From NCBI RefSeq assembly GCF_000219585.1, contig NC_015731.1, forward strand, positions 3,162,001-3,226,000: DNA of 64,000 nt, in the 5' to 3' direction. A program made the position numbers and the translations under genes. The stretch comes from Nitrosomonas sp. Is79A3. Lineage in GTDB: Bacteria > Pseudomonadota > Gammaproteobacteria > Burkholderiales > Nitrosomonadaceae. Numbering within the stretch: position 1 is the stretch's first letter; each line of letters starts with the position of its first letter. Shown here piece by piece: positions 7,851 to 18,121 of this stretch. The notes under the pieces are model-generated. The model made no database searches and was not told the origin of the DNA. It saw only the letters and a program-made list of their open reading frames with translations.

Positions 7851-9680
7851 TTAGTGCCCCGTATAAAGTTTATCGACTTCCGCCTTATATTTCTCCAGCA
7901 CCTTCGCTCGTTTTAACTTCAAAGTAGGCGTTAACAAACCATTTTCAATACTCCAGGGTTCAGGAATAACTGCAATACGGCGTATTTTGGCATAGCCTGG
8001 AAACTCACTGGTTTGGTGAGCGACTTTGTTTAATAAAATCTCCTCAGCTTGTTGTCTTTGCTGTTCATTGTCCAAGCTGCCATCCAGACCATATTGTGTC
8101 ATGAAATCTTTCTGCAGGGCCGGATTCAGAACAACCAGAACACTTAAATAGGAACGCGCTTCACCGATTAACATCACTTGATCAAACAGCGGATCACGCA
8201 AAATTGCCGCTTCCATATCGGCCGGCGGTACTTTCTCACCGGTAGACAATACAACAATTTCTTTTAGGCGCCCGGTAATGGTTACATGATCCTGTTCATC
8301 AATCGAAGCAATATCACCGGAATTAAGCCAGCCATCCGAGGAAATAATTGCTTTCGTTGCTTCCGGATTATTCCAATACCCCAGCATGACATTAGGTCCG
8401 CGTATCAGTAATGCATTACCCTCCCCCAACTTGACTTCGACTCCGGGAATAGGCAAACCCACACTGGCCGGAACATTATCTTTAATTCGATTGGCACAAA
8501 CTACCGGACTGCTTTCAGTCATACCATAGCCTTGCAGAATGGGTAATCCAAGGCCGATGAATATGCGCGAAACTTCAGTCGATAACGCAGCCCCGCCGCT
8601 CATCACAAAACGCAACCGGCCACCCAGTTTATTCATCACCTTACTTGCAACCAGTTTCTCTAATACTGGCCACAAACAATGTGCGGGCCGCCAGCTCCCT
8701 CTGCCTTGCTGGCATTCAAAACGGCTATATCCCACGTCTACCGCAAAATTAAATAACCAGCGTGCAAAACCGGAGCCTTCGGCAAGTTTTGCACGGATGC
8801 CCGCATACACTCTTTCATAGATTCGTGGTACTGAGATCAACAATGTCGGCCGGATTGTCAGCAGATCCTCTTGTAATTGCTGGATTGAACGTGCATAGGC
8901 AATGGTGGCGCCGGCCATCATCGGTACATAGTAGCCCGCTGTGCGCTCAAAAGTGTGTGACAAAGGCAAAAATGAAAGTAACAGATCGCCGGGGAATACC
9001 GGTATGACTTGCAAACAACTCGAAGCGTTAGTCAATATATTGCGATGACTCAGCATGACCCCTTTGGGGCGGCCTGACGTACCGGATGTATAGATAATTG
9101 TCGCCAGACTATCGGGATCGTTACCAATATGCTTGACTGCGCCGGCATGCGCAGGCAACCAGTCCCAGGTTGATAAAACGCGATCATCATGATACGAACC
9201 AAAACCGCCGGATTCATAAGATCGCAATATGACAATACGTTGCAATCCCTCTATCTGGTCACGGATGGCAAAAAACTCCTGCCATTGATGAGAATTCTCC
9301 AGAAGCAGCAATTTGATGTTTGCATCGTTAATGATATAAGCCGCGTTCTCAGCACGATCATCGGTATACAAAGGTATTACGATCAACCCGAGACCGAGCG
9401 CCGCTTGCTCGAACATAACCCATTCCGGGCAGTTCCTTGTCATTATTGCCACTCGGTCACCTGGAACCAGCGCTTCCTGTTCAAGCGCCGCCTGCCACCG
9501 GGCAACCAGTTGATTCATTCTTTCCCAGGTATAACAACTCCACTGTTCGCTAACTAAATTGAAATAACGGTACGCCACTTCTTTCGGCGAGCGTTGCACA
9601 CGTTCATTAAAAAGACCATCCAGTGTTATTGCCGTCTCCGACGAAATGACACTCGTCATTCCGTCTTGCTCAATTTGCAT
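7851..9680 (-). CDS. Long-chain acyl-CoA synthetase (AMP-forming, FAA1 type)
   Basis: Activates fatty acids to acyl-CoA through an acyl-adenylate. The adenylate-forming signature is TIIYTSGTSGRPKGVMLSH, followed by the GYGMTESSP motif, the GDIASIDEQD hinge region and a C-terminal GRLKEIVVLSTGEKVPP segment. The length of about 609 aa matches the COG1022 group. The ATG at 9680 is preferred to the TTG at 9713 because AGGGAA lies a few bases upstream. The stop is close to the 7717 MITE. The upstream gene on the same strand, 69 bases away, is a FadE-like dehydrogenase, so the pair likely forms an operon for fatty-acid activation and first-step oxidation. Chain length preference is unknown. Confidence 0.92.
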   Translation of the reverse strand: MQIEQDGMTSVISSETAITLDGLFNERVQRSPKEVAYRYFNLVSEQWSCYTWERMNQLVARWQAALEQEALVPGDRVAIMTRNCPEWVMFEQAALGLGLIVIPLYTDDRAENAAYIINDANIKLLLLENSHQWQEFFAIRDQIEGLQRIVILRSYESGGFGSYHDDRVLSTWDWLPAHAGAVKHIGNDPDSLATIIYTSGTSGRPKGVMLSHRNILTNASSCLQVIPVFPGDLLLSFLPLSHTFERTAGYYVPMMAGATIAYARSIQQLQEDLLTIRPTLLISVPRIYERVYAGIRAKLAEGSGFARWLFNFAVDVGYSRFECQQGRGSWRPAHCLWPVLEKLVASKVMNKLGGRLRFVMSGGAALSTEVSRIFIGLGLPILQGYGMTESSPVVCANRIKDNVPASVGLPIPGVEVKLGEGNALLIRGPNVMLGYWNNPEATKAIISSDGWLNSGDIASIDEQDHVTITGRLKEIVVLSTGEKVPPADMEAAILRDPLFDQVMLIGEARSYLSVLVVLNPALQKDFMTQYGLDGSLDNEQQRQQAEEILLNKVAHQTSEFPGYAKIRRIAVIPEPWSIENGLLTPTLKLKRAKVLEKYKAEVDKLYTGH

Positions 9681-9749
9681 AACTTTCCCTTTTACTTCAG
9701 TTAAAAATTCCAATCCAGCTCTTGGAGTATTTCGGACTCCTACTTAACT

Positions 9750-12221
9750 TTACTCCACTGTATCCTTATTTTCACTGGCTGTCTTGGCGCTCTCTGTACT
9801 TTCGCTGGCCGTACTGGCCGTATCATCACCACGCTTGGCAGCAGCAGTATTTTTATCACTATTTACTGCACTTCTGGTTGCTTTGCCGCCCCCATTACTA
9901 GCGGTTTTGGTTTCCTTACCAAAATCAGGTGGAAAATCATCCACCTTAACCACCCGGCTGCGCAAATCTTTCATCTTATTTAGCAAATCGGCTTCTGCAG
10001 CAGTGATGACTTTGAGTGCCAATGCCTGGGCAATTTTCTCATCGCCTCGCGCAGTAATCTGACGCAACTTAGTAGCTTCCCGCAGCTTGGCCTCAACCGC
10101 CCCGCACTCGATAACACACTGCAAGGCCAATTCCAAATCCGCCATCGGCTCGTTATCCGCTGTCGGCACATAGATCCCGGTCGTCAATCGATCCCTTACG
10201 GCACCCGGTTCCATCATTAACCGGGAAACTTCATGCGCCAGGTCGTCAGCAGGCCGTTTGCAGCGTTTGCCGAGCGGAAAAACCAACGCTCTCAGCAACC
10301 AGATCAGTGCAATATGTCCGGGGAAGTTAGTCAGAAATTCATCGAAAGCCTGTTGCATTTGATACATGGCATCCTGCATCGACCAGTGCAACAGCGGTAA
10401 ATCAGCGCTAGGACGGCCATCGTCCTCGAAACGTTTCAATGTCGCCGAGCACAAATAAAGCATGCTCAAAATATCACCCAGTCTCGCAGATAATCTTTCT
10501 TTACGTTTGAGAGAGCCGCCTAATCGCATCAGCCCGACATCGGCGATAAAGGCGAAGCTGGCGGAAAAACGTGCCAGTTGGCGATAATAAACGGCCGTTT
10601 CCGGGGAGCTGTTTTCCGGCGCATTGTCTTTTATATAATCACCAAACAATGCGTACACCAAACTGTTGGCGGTATTACACAGCGTAAACTTTGCATGCCC
10701 TATCAATGCTTCATCAAATGCCAGCGACGCGCTATCCGGGTTCTTATCATGAGTGGCGTTGACTTCTTTTAACAGATAAGGATGGCAACGGAGCGCACCC
10801 TGACCAAAAATGATCATGTTGCGCGTCAGAATATTGGCGCCTTCCACGGTGATGCTGACGGGAATCTGCTGATAAGTGCGCCCCAAATAGTTTCTCGGGC
10901 CGATACAGATTGCTTTGCCGCCGTGAATATCCATGGCATCGTTAACCGCTTGACGCCCCCTCTCGGTCAGATGGTATTTGACGATCGCCGAGGCCACCGA
11001 AGGTTTCTCACCCAGATCCACCGAACCGGCTGTCATAACCCGCGCGGCATCCATCATGTAAGTATTACCGCCAATCCGCGCCAGCGCTTCCTCAATTCCT
11101 TCGAAATAACCGATCGGCGTTTTAAATTGCGTGCGCACCCGGCTATACGCGCCAGCGGTTCGTGCTGCCAATTTTGCCGCGCCCACACTGGTGGCTGGCA
11201 ACGAAATGGCGCGCCCGACTGACAGACAATTCATCAACATGCGCCAGCCTTGCCCGACCCCTTCTTGTCCGCCGATGATCCAATCCATGGGAATGAATAC
11301 CTCTTTACCCCAATTCGGACCATTTTGGAATGCCCCATTGAGCGGATAATGCCGCCGCCCGATATTCACCCCAGGGGTATTGGTGGGAATGAGCGCCAGG
11401 GTAATCCCGAGATCTTCATTTCCGCCGAGTAATTTGTCGGGATCATACAGCTTGAATGCCAGACCTAAAATGGTCGCAACCGGCCCCAGGGTAATATAGC
11501 GTTTTTCCCAGGTTACCCGCATGCCCAGGACATCTGTTTTGCCTTCATATTCACCCCGGCAGACGACAGCAAAATCCGGCATGGAACCGGCATCGGACCC
11601 GGCTTCCGGTGAAGTCAGCGCAAAACACGGCACTTCCAGACCCTTGGCAAGACGCGGCAGATAATATTCTTTCTGTTTCTCGGTGCCATAATGCAACAAC
11701 AGCTCAGCCGGTCCCAATGAATTCGGCACCATCACCGTCACTGCCGCCGTACCGCTGCGCGAACCGATTTTCATCACGACTTCAGAGTGTGCCAGCGCCG
11801 AAAATCCATAACCGCCATACTGCTTGGGGATAATTAAACCAAAAAAGCCTTTTTCCTTGATAAATTGCCAGACTTCCGGCGGCAAATCTTTCAACTCATG
11901 CGTAATTTGCCATTCATCCAGCATCGCGCACAATTGCTCAACCGGACCATTGAGAAAAGCTTGCTCTTCCGCCGTCAATTGCGGCTTTGGATAGGCCAGC
12001 AATTTTTTCCAGTCGGGTTTGCCGCTGAATAATTCACCTTCCCACCAAACCGTGCCCGCATCCAATGCTTCCTGTTCCGTCTGGGATATTTGCGGAAGCA
12101 TTTTGCGAAAAATTTTCAGAATCTGATTGGAAACCAGGAAACGGCGTATGACAGGAACTGCCAGAATCAAACTAATGACTGCAACGAGCAGCAAGATGAC
12201 ATAAAAGAGAAACATGAGCAT
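9750..12221 (-). CDS. fadE: Acyl-CoA dehydrogenase, FadE type, membrane-anchored
   Basis: Flavoprotein expected to make the 2,3-enoyl-CoA in beta-oxidation. About 823 aa, as in FadE. Residues 1-30 form one hydrophobic segment. The dehydrogenase core contains GFFGLIIPKQYGGYGFS, CFALTSPEAGSDAGSMPD (FAD/substrate region) and DAMDIHGGKAICIGPRNYLG, followed by the extra C-terminal helical domain of the FadE group. The last ~55 residues are a low-complexity Ser/Thr/Ala/Lys tail that is unlike E. coli FadE. It is upstream of the acyl-CoA synthetase gene. Whether a full beta-oxidation route exists is not visible here. Confidence 0.9.
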   Translation of the reverse strand: MLMFLFYVILLLVAVISLILAVPVIRRFLVSNQILKIFRKMLPQISQTEQEALDAGTVWWEGELFSGKPDWKKLLAYPKPQLTAEEQAFLNGPVEQLCAMLDEWQITHELKDLPPEVWQFIKEKGFFGLIIPKQYGGYGFSALAHSEVVMKIGSRSGTAAVTVMVPNSLGPAELLLHYGTEKQKEYYLPRLAKGLEVPCFALTSPEAGSDAGSMPDFAVVCRGEYEGKTDVLGMRVTWEKRYITLGPVATILGLAFKLYDPDKLLGGNEDLGITLALIPTNTPGVNIGRRHYPLNGAFQNGPNWGKEVFIPMDWIIGGQEGVGQGWRMLMNCLSVGRAISLPATSVGAAKLAARTAGAYSRVRTQFKTPIGYFEGIEEALARIGGNTYMMDAARVMTAGSVDLGEKPSVASAIVKYHLTERGRQAVNDAMDIHGGKAICIGPRNYLGRTYQQIPVSITVEGANILTRNMIIFGQGALRCHPYLLKEVNATHDKNPDSASLAFDEALIGHAKFTLCNTANSLVYALFGDYIKDNAPENSSPETAVYYRQLARFSASFAFIADVGLMRLGGSLKRKERLSARLGDILSMLYLCSATLKRFEDDGRPSADLPLLHWSMQDAMYQMQQAFDEFLTNFPGHIALIWLLRALVFPLGKRCKRPADDLAHEVSRLMMEPGAVRDRLTTGIYVPTADNEPMADLELALQCVIECGAVEAKLREATKLRQITARGDEKIAQALALKVITAAEADLLNKMKDLRSRVVKVDDFPPDFGKETKTASNGGGKATRSAVNSDKNTAAAKRGDDTASTASESTESAKTASENKDTVE

Positions 12222-12375
12222 GATGATTTTCCCCGTAGTGAGTTAAGCCCAAATCAAGTTACGCACATTACATGTCAACAGTGCAAGACATGAATCAGCT
12301 GTGTAGAATCCGGCATCGGTCTAAACAGCTTACGGCCTCAAATTTACAGGATAATCACTTAAATCCCTACATTAA

Positions 12376-13665
<1,290 letters not shown>

Positions 13666-13736
13666 AATGATAATTGGCATGATTGAAATGCCCGCTTCTG
13701 GCCAATTGCAGTCGCACATTCGTCATACCTAGCAGG

Positions 13737-14546
13737 TTAATTGCCATCAAGGCTATTATCAACAGACAACTTCCACGACTTCCAGCCCGCTAGGTCACCG
13801 CACCAAGCGATGACTTCGTCGTTCGTTCGCATCACCGCCCAAATGTGGGTTGCGCGGCAGTTGAGATCTGGTGTTTCAGAGGGTGGATTCACCTCGGCCA
13901 AGCTATCGCCTGCAGCTGGATGTGTGGCTCGATCGATTTCTACGAAGAAATGGCGGTTAACGGCAGGAGAATGCTTTTCTGCCGATAGCTTGTTGAGGTT
14001 ATCAGGCTGCTCCAAGGCTTTGAAGAGAACATCGGTAACCCGCTCATGCGACAAAACCCAGTCGCCCGAATTTTCGCCTCTCGAAGTCAGAAAGCTGATA
14101 GCGCCAGGGATACCAAACCCGCCTCCACCGTTTTCGATACCCATCTTATAAAGCTCTGTAGCTGCTTGGGCGACTGCATTGTTCTGAAAGTATTGGGTCT
14201 GATGGTCAAACTTAATCACCCCGTGACTCTCTAAAACCACAAGGTGTTTGCATCCACACTCCTGAATCCATCGTGGATCTGGATTGTGCGCCATCAGTAG
14301 CCATCCATTCTGGAGCGTGGCACATCGGATCGCCCCATGTTTACTCTCTCTCATGAGAGAGCGTTTTGATTCCTGATGGATTGCGGCTGTAACCTCTACG
14401 ATTGCAACCTTTTTATTTTCTTTGTCAAAAATATCGAAGTCGTGCTCTCTGTCGCTCTGCTTCTCAACGTGCACAACTTGGCTACCCTCAGGAAGCAACT
14501 TAGACAATGTCCACAATGCAAGTTTTTCGCTTTGATTTATAATCAT
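13737..14546 (-). CDS. Hypothetical protein, possible PD-(D/E)XK-like N-terminal fold
   Basis: About 269 aa; I do not recognise the family. Near residues 33-55 it shows HDFDIFDKENKKVAIVEVTA, a D…ExT pattern that resembles the core of restriction-endonuclease-like folds, though the last catalytic residue is not lysine. A glycine-rich stretch (NGGGGFGIPGAI) lies in the middle. No signal peptide or membrane segment is seen. It sits between dapE and a DsbA-like gene with no operon partner. A nuclease role is a guess. Confidence 0.6.
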   Translation of the reverse strand: MIINQSEKLALWTLSKLLPEGSQVVHVEKQSDREHDFDIFDKENKKVAIVEVTAAIHQESKRSLMRESKHGAIRCATLQNGWLLMAHNPDPRWIQECGCKHLVVLESHGVIKFDHQTQYFQNNAVAQAATELYKMGIENGGGGFGIPGAISFLTSRGENSGDWVLSHERVTDVLFKALEQPDNLNKLSAEKHSPAVNRHFFVEIDRATHPAAGDSLAEVNPPSETPDLNCRATHIWAVMRTNDEVIAWCGDLAGWKSWKLSVDNSLDGN

Positions 14547-14649
14547 AATCAGTATATTCTGACTCCGTACCGGTGGTTTCCACGCATCGGACTATCACCT
14601 GCGTACGCATACGTCGCCTTTGGGTCGAATTCAGTTAATCACTATCAGA

Positions 14650-15291
14650 TCAAGTTTGAGTGAATACAGATTCGATTGATTTTATTTCATCCAGCATGGC
14701 TCGATGATCCCAATAATCGATAGCAATCGGAAACACGGTATTGTTATGCACCAGCCGCAAAGACGGATAGGAATAGCCATCCAGGCTTCTTGCCCGTTGA
14801 ATTTGATGGCGTAGTTCACTTTCTATCGCCGGACTTCTCAGATCTTCGATAAAAATTGCTTCGTTCAATCCAATCTCGCGGGCGCATGCTTGCAAGGTTT
14901 CCGGCAGCGATGGATTCTTCGCTTGTTGATAATAAGCGGTCTGAATGGCGCATATCATTTCCACTTCAGCTTCTGCGCGTTGCTTTTTGGCTGCCAGAAC
15001 GGCCCGGCAGGCCGGATAAGTTGAGCGAATCGGCGTATTCTGTGACCAGAAGTCCCAATTGAAGTGAACTCCGGGAACCGTTTGCTCGATGCGCTGCCAT
15101 GCCTGTTGCACCATTGCTTGTGTCGCGAGCGGCATGGGTTCCATGGTATCCGGTGCCAGCCCGCCGACAAGGTAGACAATTTTCATGTCTCGCGGCAAAT
15201 CCTGCTGCAACGCAGACCAGCTTTGGCTGAATGCGTAGCACCAGCTACACATGGGGTCATGGATATAAAAAAGCCGAGGAATGGATTTCAA
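14650..15291 (-). CDS. DsbA/FrnE-like thioredoxin-fold oxidoreductase
   Basis: About 213 aa. The N-terminus holds the redox motif CSWC within HDPMCSWCYAFSQSW, in the first strand-helix of a thioredoxin fold with a helical insertion, as in FrnE/DsbA-family proteins of COG3531. There is no signal peptide, which points to a cytoplasmic role, unlike periplasmic DsbA. It is transcribed away from the following lipoprotein gene; the intergenic region carries a hexamer repeat. Confidence 0.8.
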   Translation of the reverse strand: MKSIPRLFYIHDPMCSWCYAFSQSWSALQQDLPRDMKIVYLVGGLAPDTMEPMPLATQAMVQQAWQRIEQTVPGVHFNWDFWSQNTPIRSTYPACRAVLAAKKQRAEAEVEMICAIQTAYYQQAKNPSLPETLQACAREIGLNEAIFIEDLRSPAIESELRHQIQRARSLDGYSYPSLRLVHNNTVFPIAIDYWDHRAMLDEIKSIESVFTQT

Positions 15292-15385
15292 TGCTTAAAT
15301 GAATGTTCAAAGGGTAGTATTATCAGTAATCTTATCGCTAATAAGCGATTAATCCTAACCATTTGGCCCAGATTGATATAAATTT

Positions 15386-15420
15386 CTATTGCTATTGCTA
15401 TTGCTATTGCTATTGCTATA
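15386..15420. repeat. CTATTG hexanucleotide repeat, five and a half units
   Basis: CTATTG is repeated five times in a row and ends in CTATAA. It lies upstream of the lipoprotein gene. Each unit supplies a TTGCTA resembling a -35 box, and the last part gives TATAAA as a possible -10 box at 16-bp spacing. Simple repeats of this kind change length by slippage. Confidence 0.8.
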
Positions 15421-15445
15421 AAAAAACTAGGAGTATTTCTATCTC

Positions 15446-16393
15446 GTGAGAACCCAAATGCATTATCGTAAGCCCCTGCTTGCATCTTTTAGTTTGCAAC
15501 CGATGAGTACAATGGGGAATGCCGTGCGGATGTCTCTTGCGAAAGGCATATTGATCTGTTTGCTGCTTCTGCTCGGCAGTTGCAGTATGTTGCGCCTCGG
15601 TTACGATCAAGGACCACAGCTCGTCTGGTGGTGGCTCGATGGTTACGTGAACTTTAGCAGCGAACAGACGCCACACGCTAAGGAGGCGATCCGCCGGTGG
15701 TTTGATTGGCACCGCAAAACGCAGCTCCCCGAATACGCGGCTTTGCTAGCCGGGCTGCGCAACCAGCTCAATGATTCCGTGACACCGGCACAGGTTTGCG
15801 GTTGGTCTGAAGAACTGAGAAACACCGTGGCGCCAGCGTTCGACCATATGTTGCAGCTCGGTGCACCGTTGGTGCCGGGTTTGGGCGAGGCACAATGGCA
15901 ACACATGGAGAAACACTACAGCAAGGGTAACGAAGAACTGCGGCGCGACCACCTGCAACCGAATATCGAAGAGCGACTGGAAGCATCGGCCAAACGCACC
16001 ATCAAACGCATCGAGAATCTCTACGGCAGCATTGACGAGGCGCAACGGCGCTTGGTCGTTGCCAACATTGAAGCATCACCTTTCGACCCCGAAGCCTGGC
16101 TGATCGAACGCCAACGCCGGCAACACGAAACGCTGCTGACACTGCGCCGCCTGGCTGCTGAGCCGGTCGAAACCGAGCAAATCGTCGCAGCACTGCGCGT
16201 ATTGATCGAGCGCGTCGAGCGCTCTGCTGATGCCGATTACCGCGCCTACCAGGTGAAACTGACCGAATACAACTGCGCTTTCATCGCGCAACTACACAAC
16301 AGCACCAATGCCACCCAGCGCCGCCATGCGCATGACAAACTCAAGGGCTGGGAAGGTGATTTTCGTGCGCTGGCAAGCCAACACACTCGGTAA
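15446..16393 (+). CDS. DUF6279-like lipoprotein
   Basis: A predicted lipoprotein of about 315 aa. A hydrophobic stretch (ILICLLLLLGSC) ends in a lipobox with cysteine, then a mature part begins with SMLRLGYDQGPQLVWWWLDGY, as in DUF6279 lipoproteins. The rest is helical, charged and rich in Arg and Gln. The start is uncertain: GTG at 15446 has an AGGAG twelve bases upstream but gives a long n-region; ATG at 15503 or 15530 would give a more usual signal peptide. Function is unknown. The promoter region holds the CTATTG repeat. Confidence 0.75.
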   Translation: MRTQMHYRKPLLASFSLQPMSTMGNAVRMSLAKGILICLLLLLGSCSMLRLGYDQGPQLVWWWLDGYVNFSSEQTPHAKEAIRRWFDWHRKTQLPEYAALLAGLRNQLNDSVTPAQVCGWSEELRNTVAPAFDHMLQLGAPLVPGLGEAQWQHMEKHYSKGNEELRRDHLQPNIEERLEASAKRTIKRIENLYGSIDEAQRRLVVANIEASPFDPEAWLIERQRRQHETLLTLRRLAAEPVETEQIVAALRVLIERVERSADADYRAYQVKLTEYNCAFIAQLHNSTNATQRRHAHDKLKGWEGDFRALASQHTR

Positions 16394-16839
16394 CGTGCTC
16401 TATCCAACCTATCCGGCAGCTTTTGCTCCCATGACGTTCGCTTCTTGTTCCGAGCCATTAATCGCGTGAAATAAATTTCAACCAATACTCAACTTGACAG
16501 TTCACCGATTGAAGAAAAGAACCATTCCGATGCCTGCCTGAGTAGAAGCGCATTTGAGGGAAGGAGGCATGGAATGGGGAGGGGGAAGAAAGTAAAGTTA
16601 TGATCCATAAGATGATTACATCTGCAACACAACCTGTACTGTTCGGATAGGATTATCCCGGGGAAATAAAGAAAAGGGAATGTGACAAATTGTCGCAAGC
16701 AGAGGGTTTGATCACAACTGATTAAAAATGACACCCGGAATGAAATTGTAATTCATTGAATTTGTGAGAAAAACACACACATCAGCGCCACGAAAAAACA
16801 TGAGAATCACAGCGTGGCCACTCACTTCCTGAGTTAATT
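16394..16839. other. Intergenic, no supported gene
   Basis: 446 bases without a convincing gene. Short open frames on either strand lack ribosome binding sites and family features. A purine-rich stretch (GGAGGCATGGAATGGGGAGG) lies near 16563. I see no RNA gene or strong terminator here. Confidence 0.5.
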
Positions 16840-17175
16840 TTATTCAATCAGCTCAGCAAGATCACTTTTCTTTAACTTTATTTTGTAAAGCAGCTTGTCG
16901 TAAAAGTGAATTCGAATGATCGAACGAACAATCAAATAGACACTTAAAACAACCAAAGCAAAATTAAGTATCGCCAATGGAATCAGAAAATGCAAAACAC
17001 TGGGCGCATCATACAGTCTTGAAGTCGCTACCAGCACACTCATAACAGACAAAGGAAGGGCCAATATGGCTATACCCGTTCGCATCACGGAAAGTGAAGT
17101 GCGTTTTTCAGCCAAAATAAGCTGAATCTCATCCATGACTACTGTTGGATCGGCCTTATCGATATCCTCAATCAA
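16840..17175 (-). CDS. Small membrane protein, DUF202-like
   Basis: About 111 aa. An N-terminal amphipathic part (LAEKRTSLSVMRTGIA) looks like the LAxERTxLAxxRT signature of the DUF202/YidH group and is followed by two membrane segments (around residues 38-55 and 63-90). A basic C-terminal end follows. The function of the family is unknown. It is 20 bases downstream of the ParB-like gene and likely co-transcribed with it. Confidence 0.65.
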   Translation of the reverse strand: MIEDIDKADPTVVMDEIQLILAEKRTSLSVMRTGIAILALPLSVMSVLVATSRLYDAPSVLHFLIPLAILNFALVVLSVYLIVRSIIRIHFYDKLLYKIKLKKSDLAELIE

Positions 17176-17195
17176 ATCTCATACCTCTGAACTTG

Positions 17196-17567
17196 CTAGA
17201 CAATTTTGCACGGAATGACGGCATCTTCGTCATAAGTATAAATTGCACAAAGCCGATGATAGCCATCCGCAACAATCACTTTTCCATTTACCGGATCTCG
17301 TACCAGCAAAATAGGGGATAACTTATCCCCAGATTGTATTTTCTGTTGATTTTTATTGATTTGCGTATTGCTTATACCGAGCAAAGATAAATTGGATGCT
17401 CTAAAAATATCCTTGGCTTTGAACTCTGAAATCTTCGCCTGTTTTAGATTATCCACATAACCAATCGCTGTCTGTTCATCGTAAATCAGGTTCAAGTAAG
17501 ACAAGGCTGCCGGATAATTATGAGCTTCTGGTTCACTTAACCACTTAATTTCTGTTTTCTTTGCCAT
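17196..17567 (-). CDS. ParB/sulfiredoxin-like domain protein
   Basis: About 123 aa. The C-terminal half has the ParB-N/sulfiredoxin-like core: LSPILLVRDPVNGKVIVADG followed by YHRLCAIYTY, where GYHR corresponds to the GxxR/H nucleotide-binding loop. There is no helix-turn-helix as in plasmid ParB, so it is a stand-alone domain as seen in small nucleases or kinases of this fold. It precedes the DUF202-like gene. Activity is unknown. Confidence 0.65.
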   Translation of the reverse strand: MAKKTEIKWLSEPEAHNYPAALSYLNLIYDEQTAIGYVDNLKQAKISEFKAKDIFRASNLSLLGISNTQINKNQQKIQSGDKLSPILLVRDPVNGKVIVADGYHRLCAIYTYDEDAVIPCKIV

Positions 17568-17885
17568 GATTATAGAAATGAATTTCGCAGACTAGATTTG
17601 TAAGACAATATTTACCGCATATTCTGTGATATTTGCATCTTTCAAAATTATGAACCTCGCCGCAAGTAAGAAGGAATTGCCTCGTAGAGATTCAACCGAA
17701 CCCCTGGAAAACATTTTTACACCACTAGTCAGCGGAGCAATGCCGCGTTTTAACGACAGATTGTCGCCAAGCCTAATGGAGGTGCCACCACCCCATTAAA
17801 ATAGAAAGCAGATGGTGGATAAAAATGTCCGAATAGCGAAATACCCATCAGGTACTAGCCTACTTGCAAAATTAGAGTTAAAAAA
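17568..17885. other. Intergenic with a hairpin downstream of the tube gene
   Basis: No gene is supported. At 17776-17801 a near-palindrome (TAATGGAGGTG…CACCCCATTA) could form a hairpin past the end of the disrupted tail-tube gene; it has no clear T-run, so its use as a terminator is doubtful. A small CGACA…TGTCG palindrome lies just before it. Confidence 0.4.
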
Positions 17886-18121
17886 TCAACTATTTGAGAT
17901 AGTTATGCCTTCATGCACGATTTCTATGCTCTCAATTGCCACTTCATTACCTTCCGATTTCAAGTCGGTACTGGTAATCTTTGTCGGCCAAGCATTCGTC
18001 AGTGTCCATACCATGGTGGCCTTACCGGTTTCATCCAGCAGACTGATGGTAATCGGCAATCGTTTAATCGTATTCATTTTAATTTGTTTAAACCAATCCC
18101 AGAATTTGCTATCCCCTTTAA

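Noticed and set aside
15386..15420. CRISPR-like array
   Set aside because: Units are six bases without spacers; no CRISPR repeats or cas genes occur in the window.
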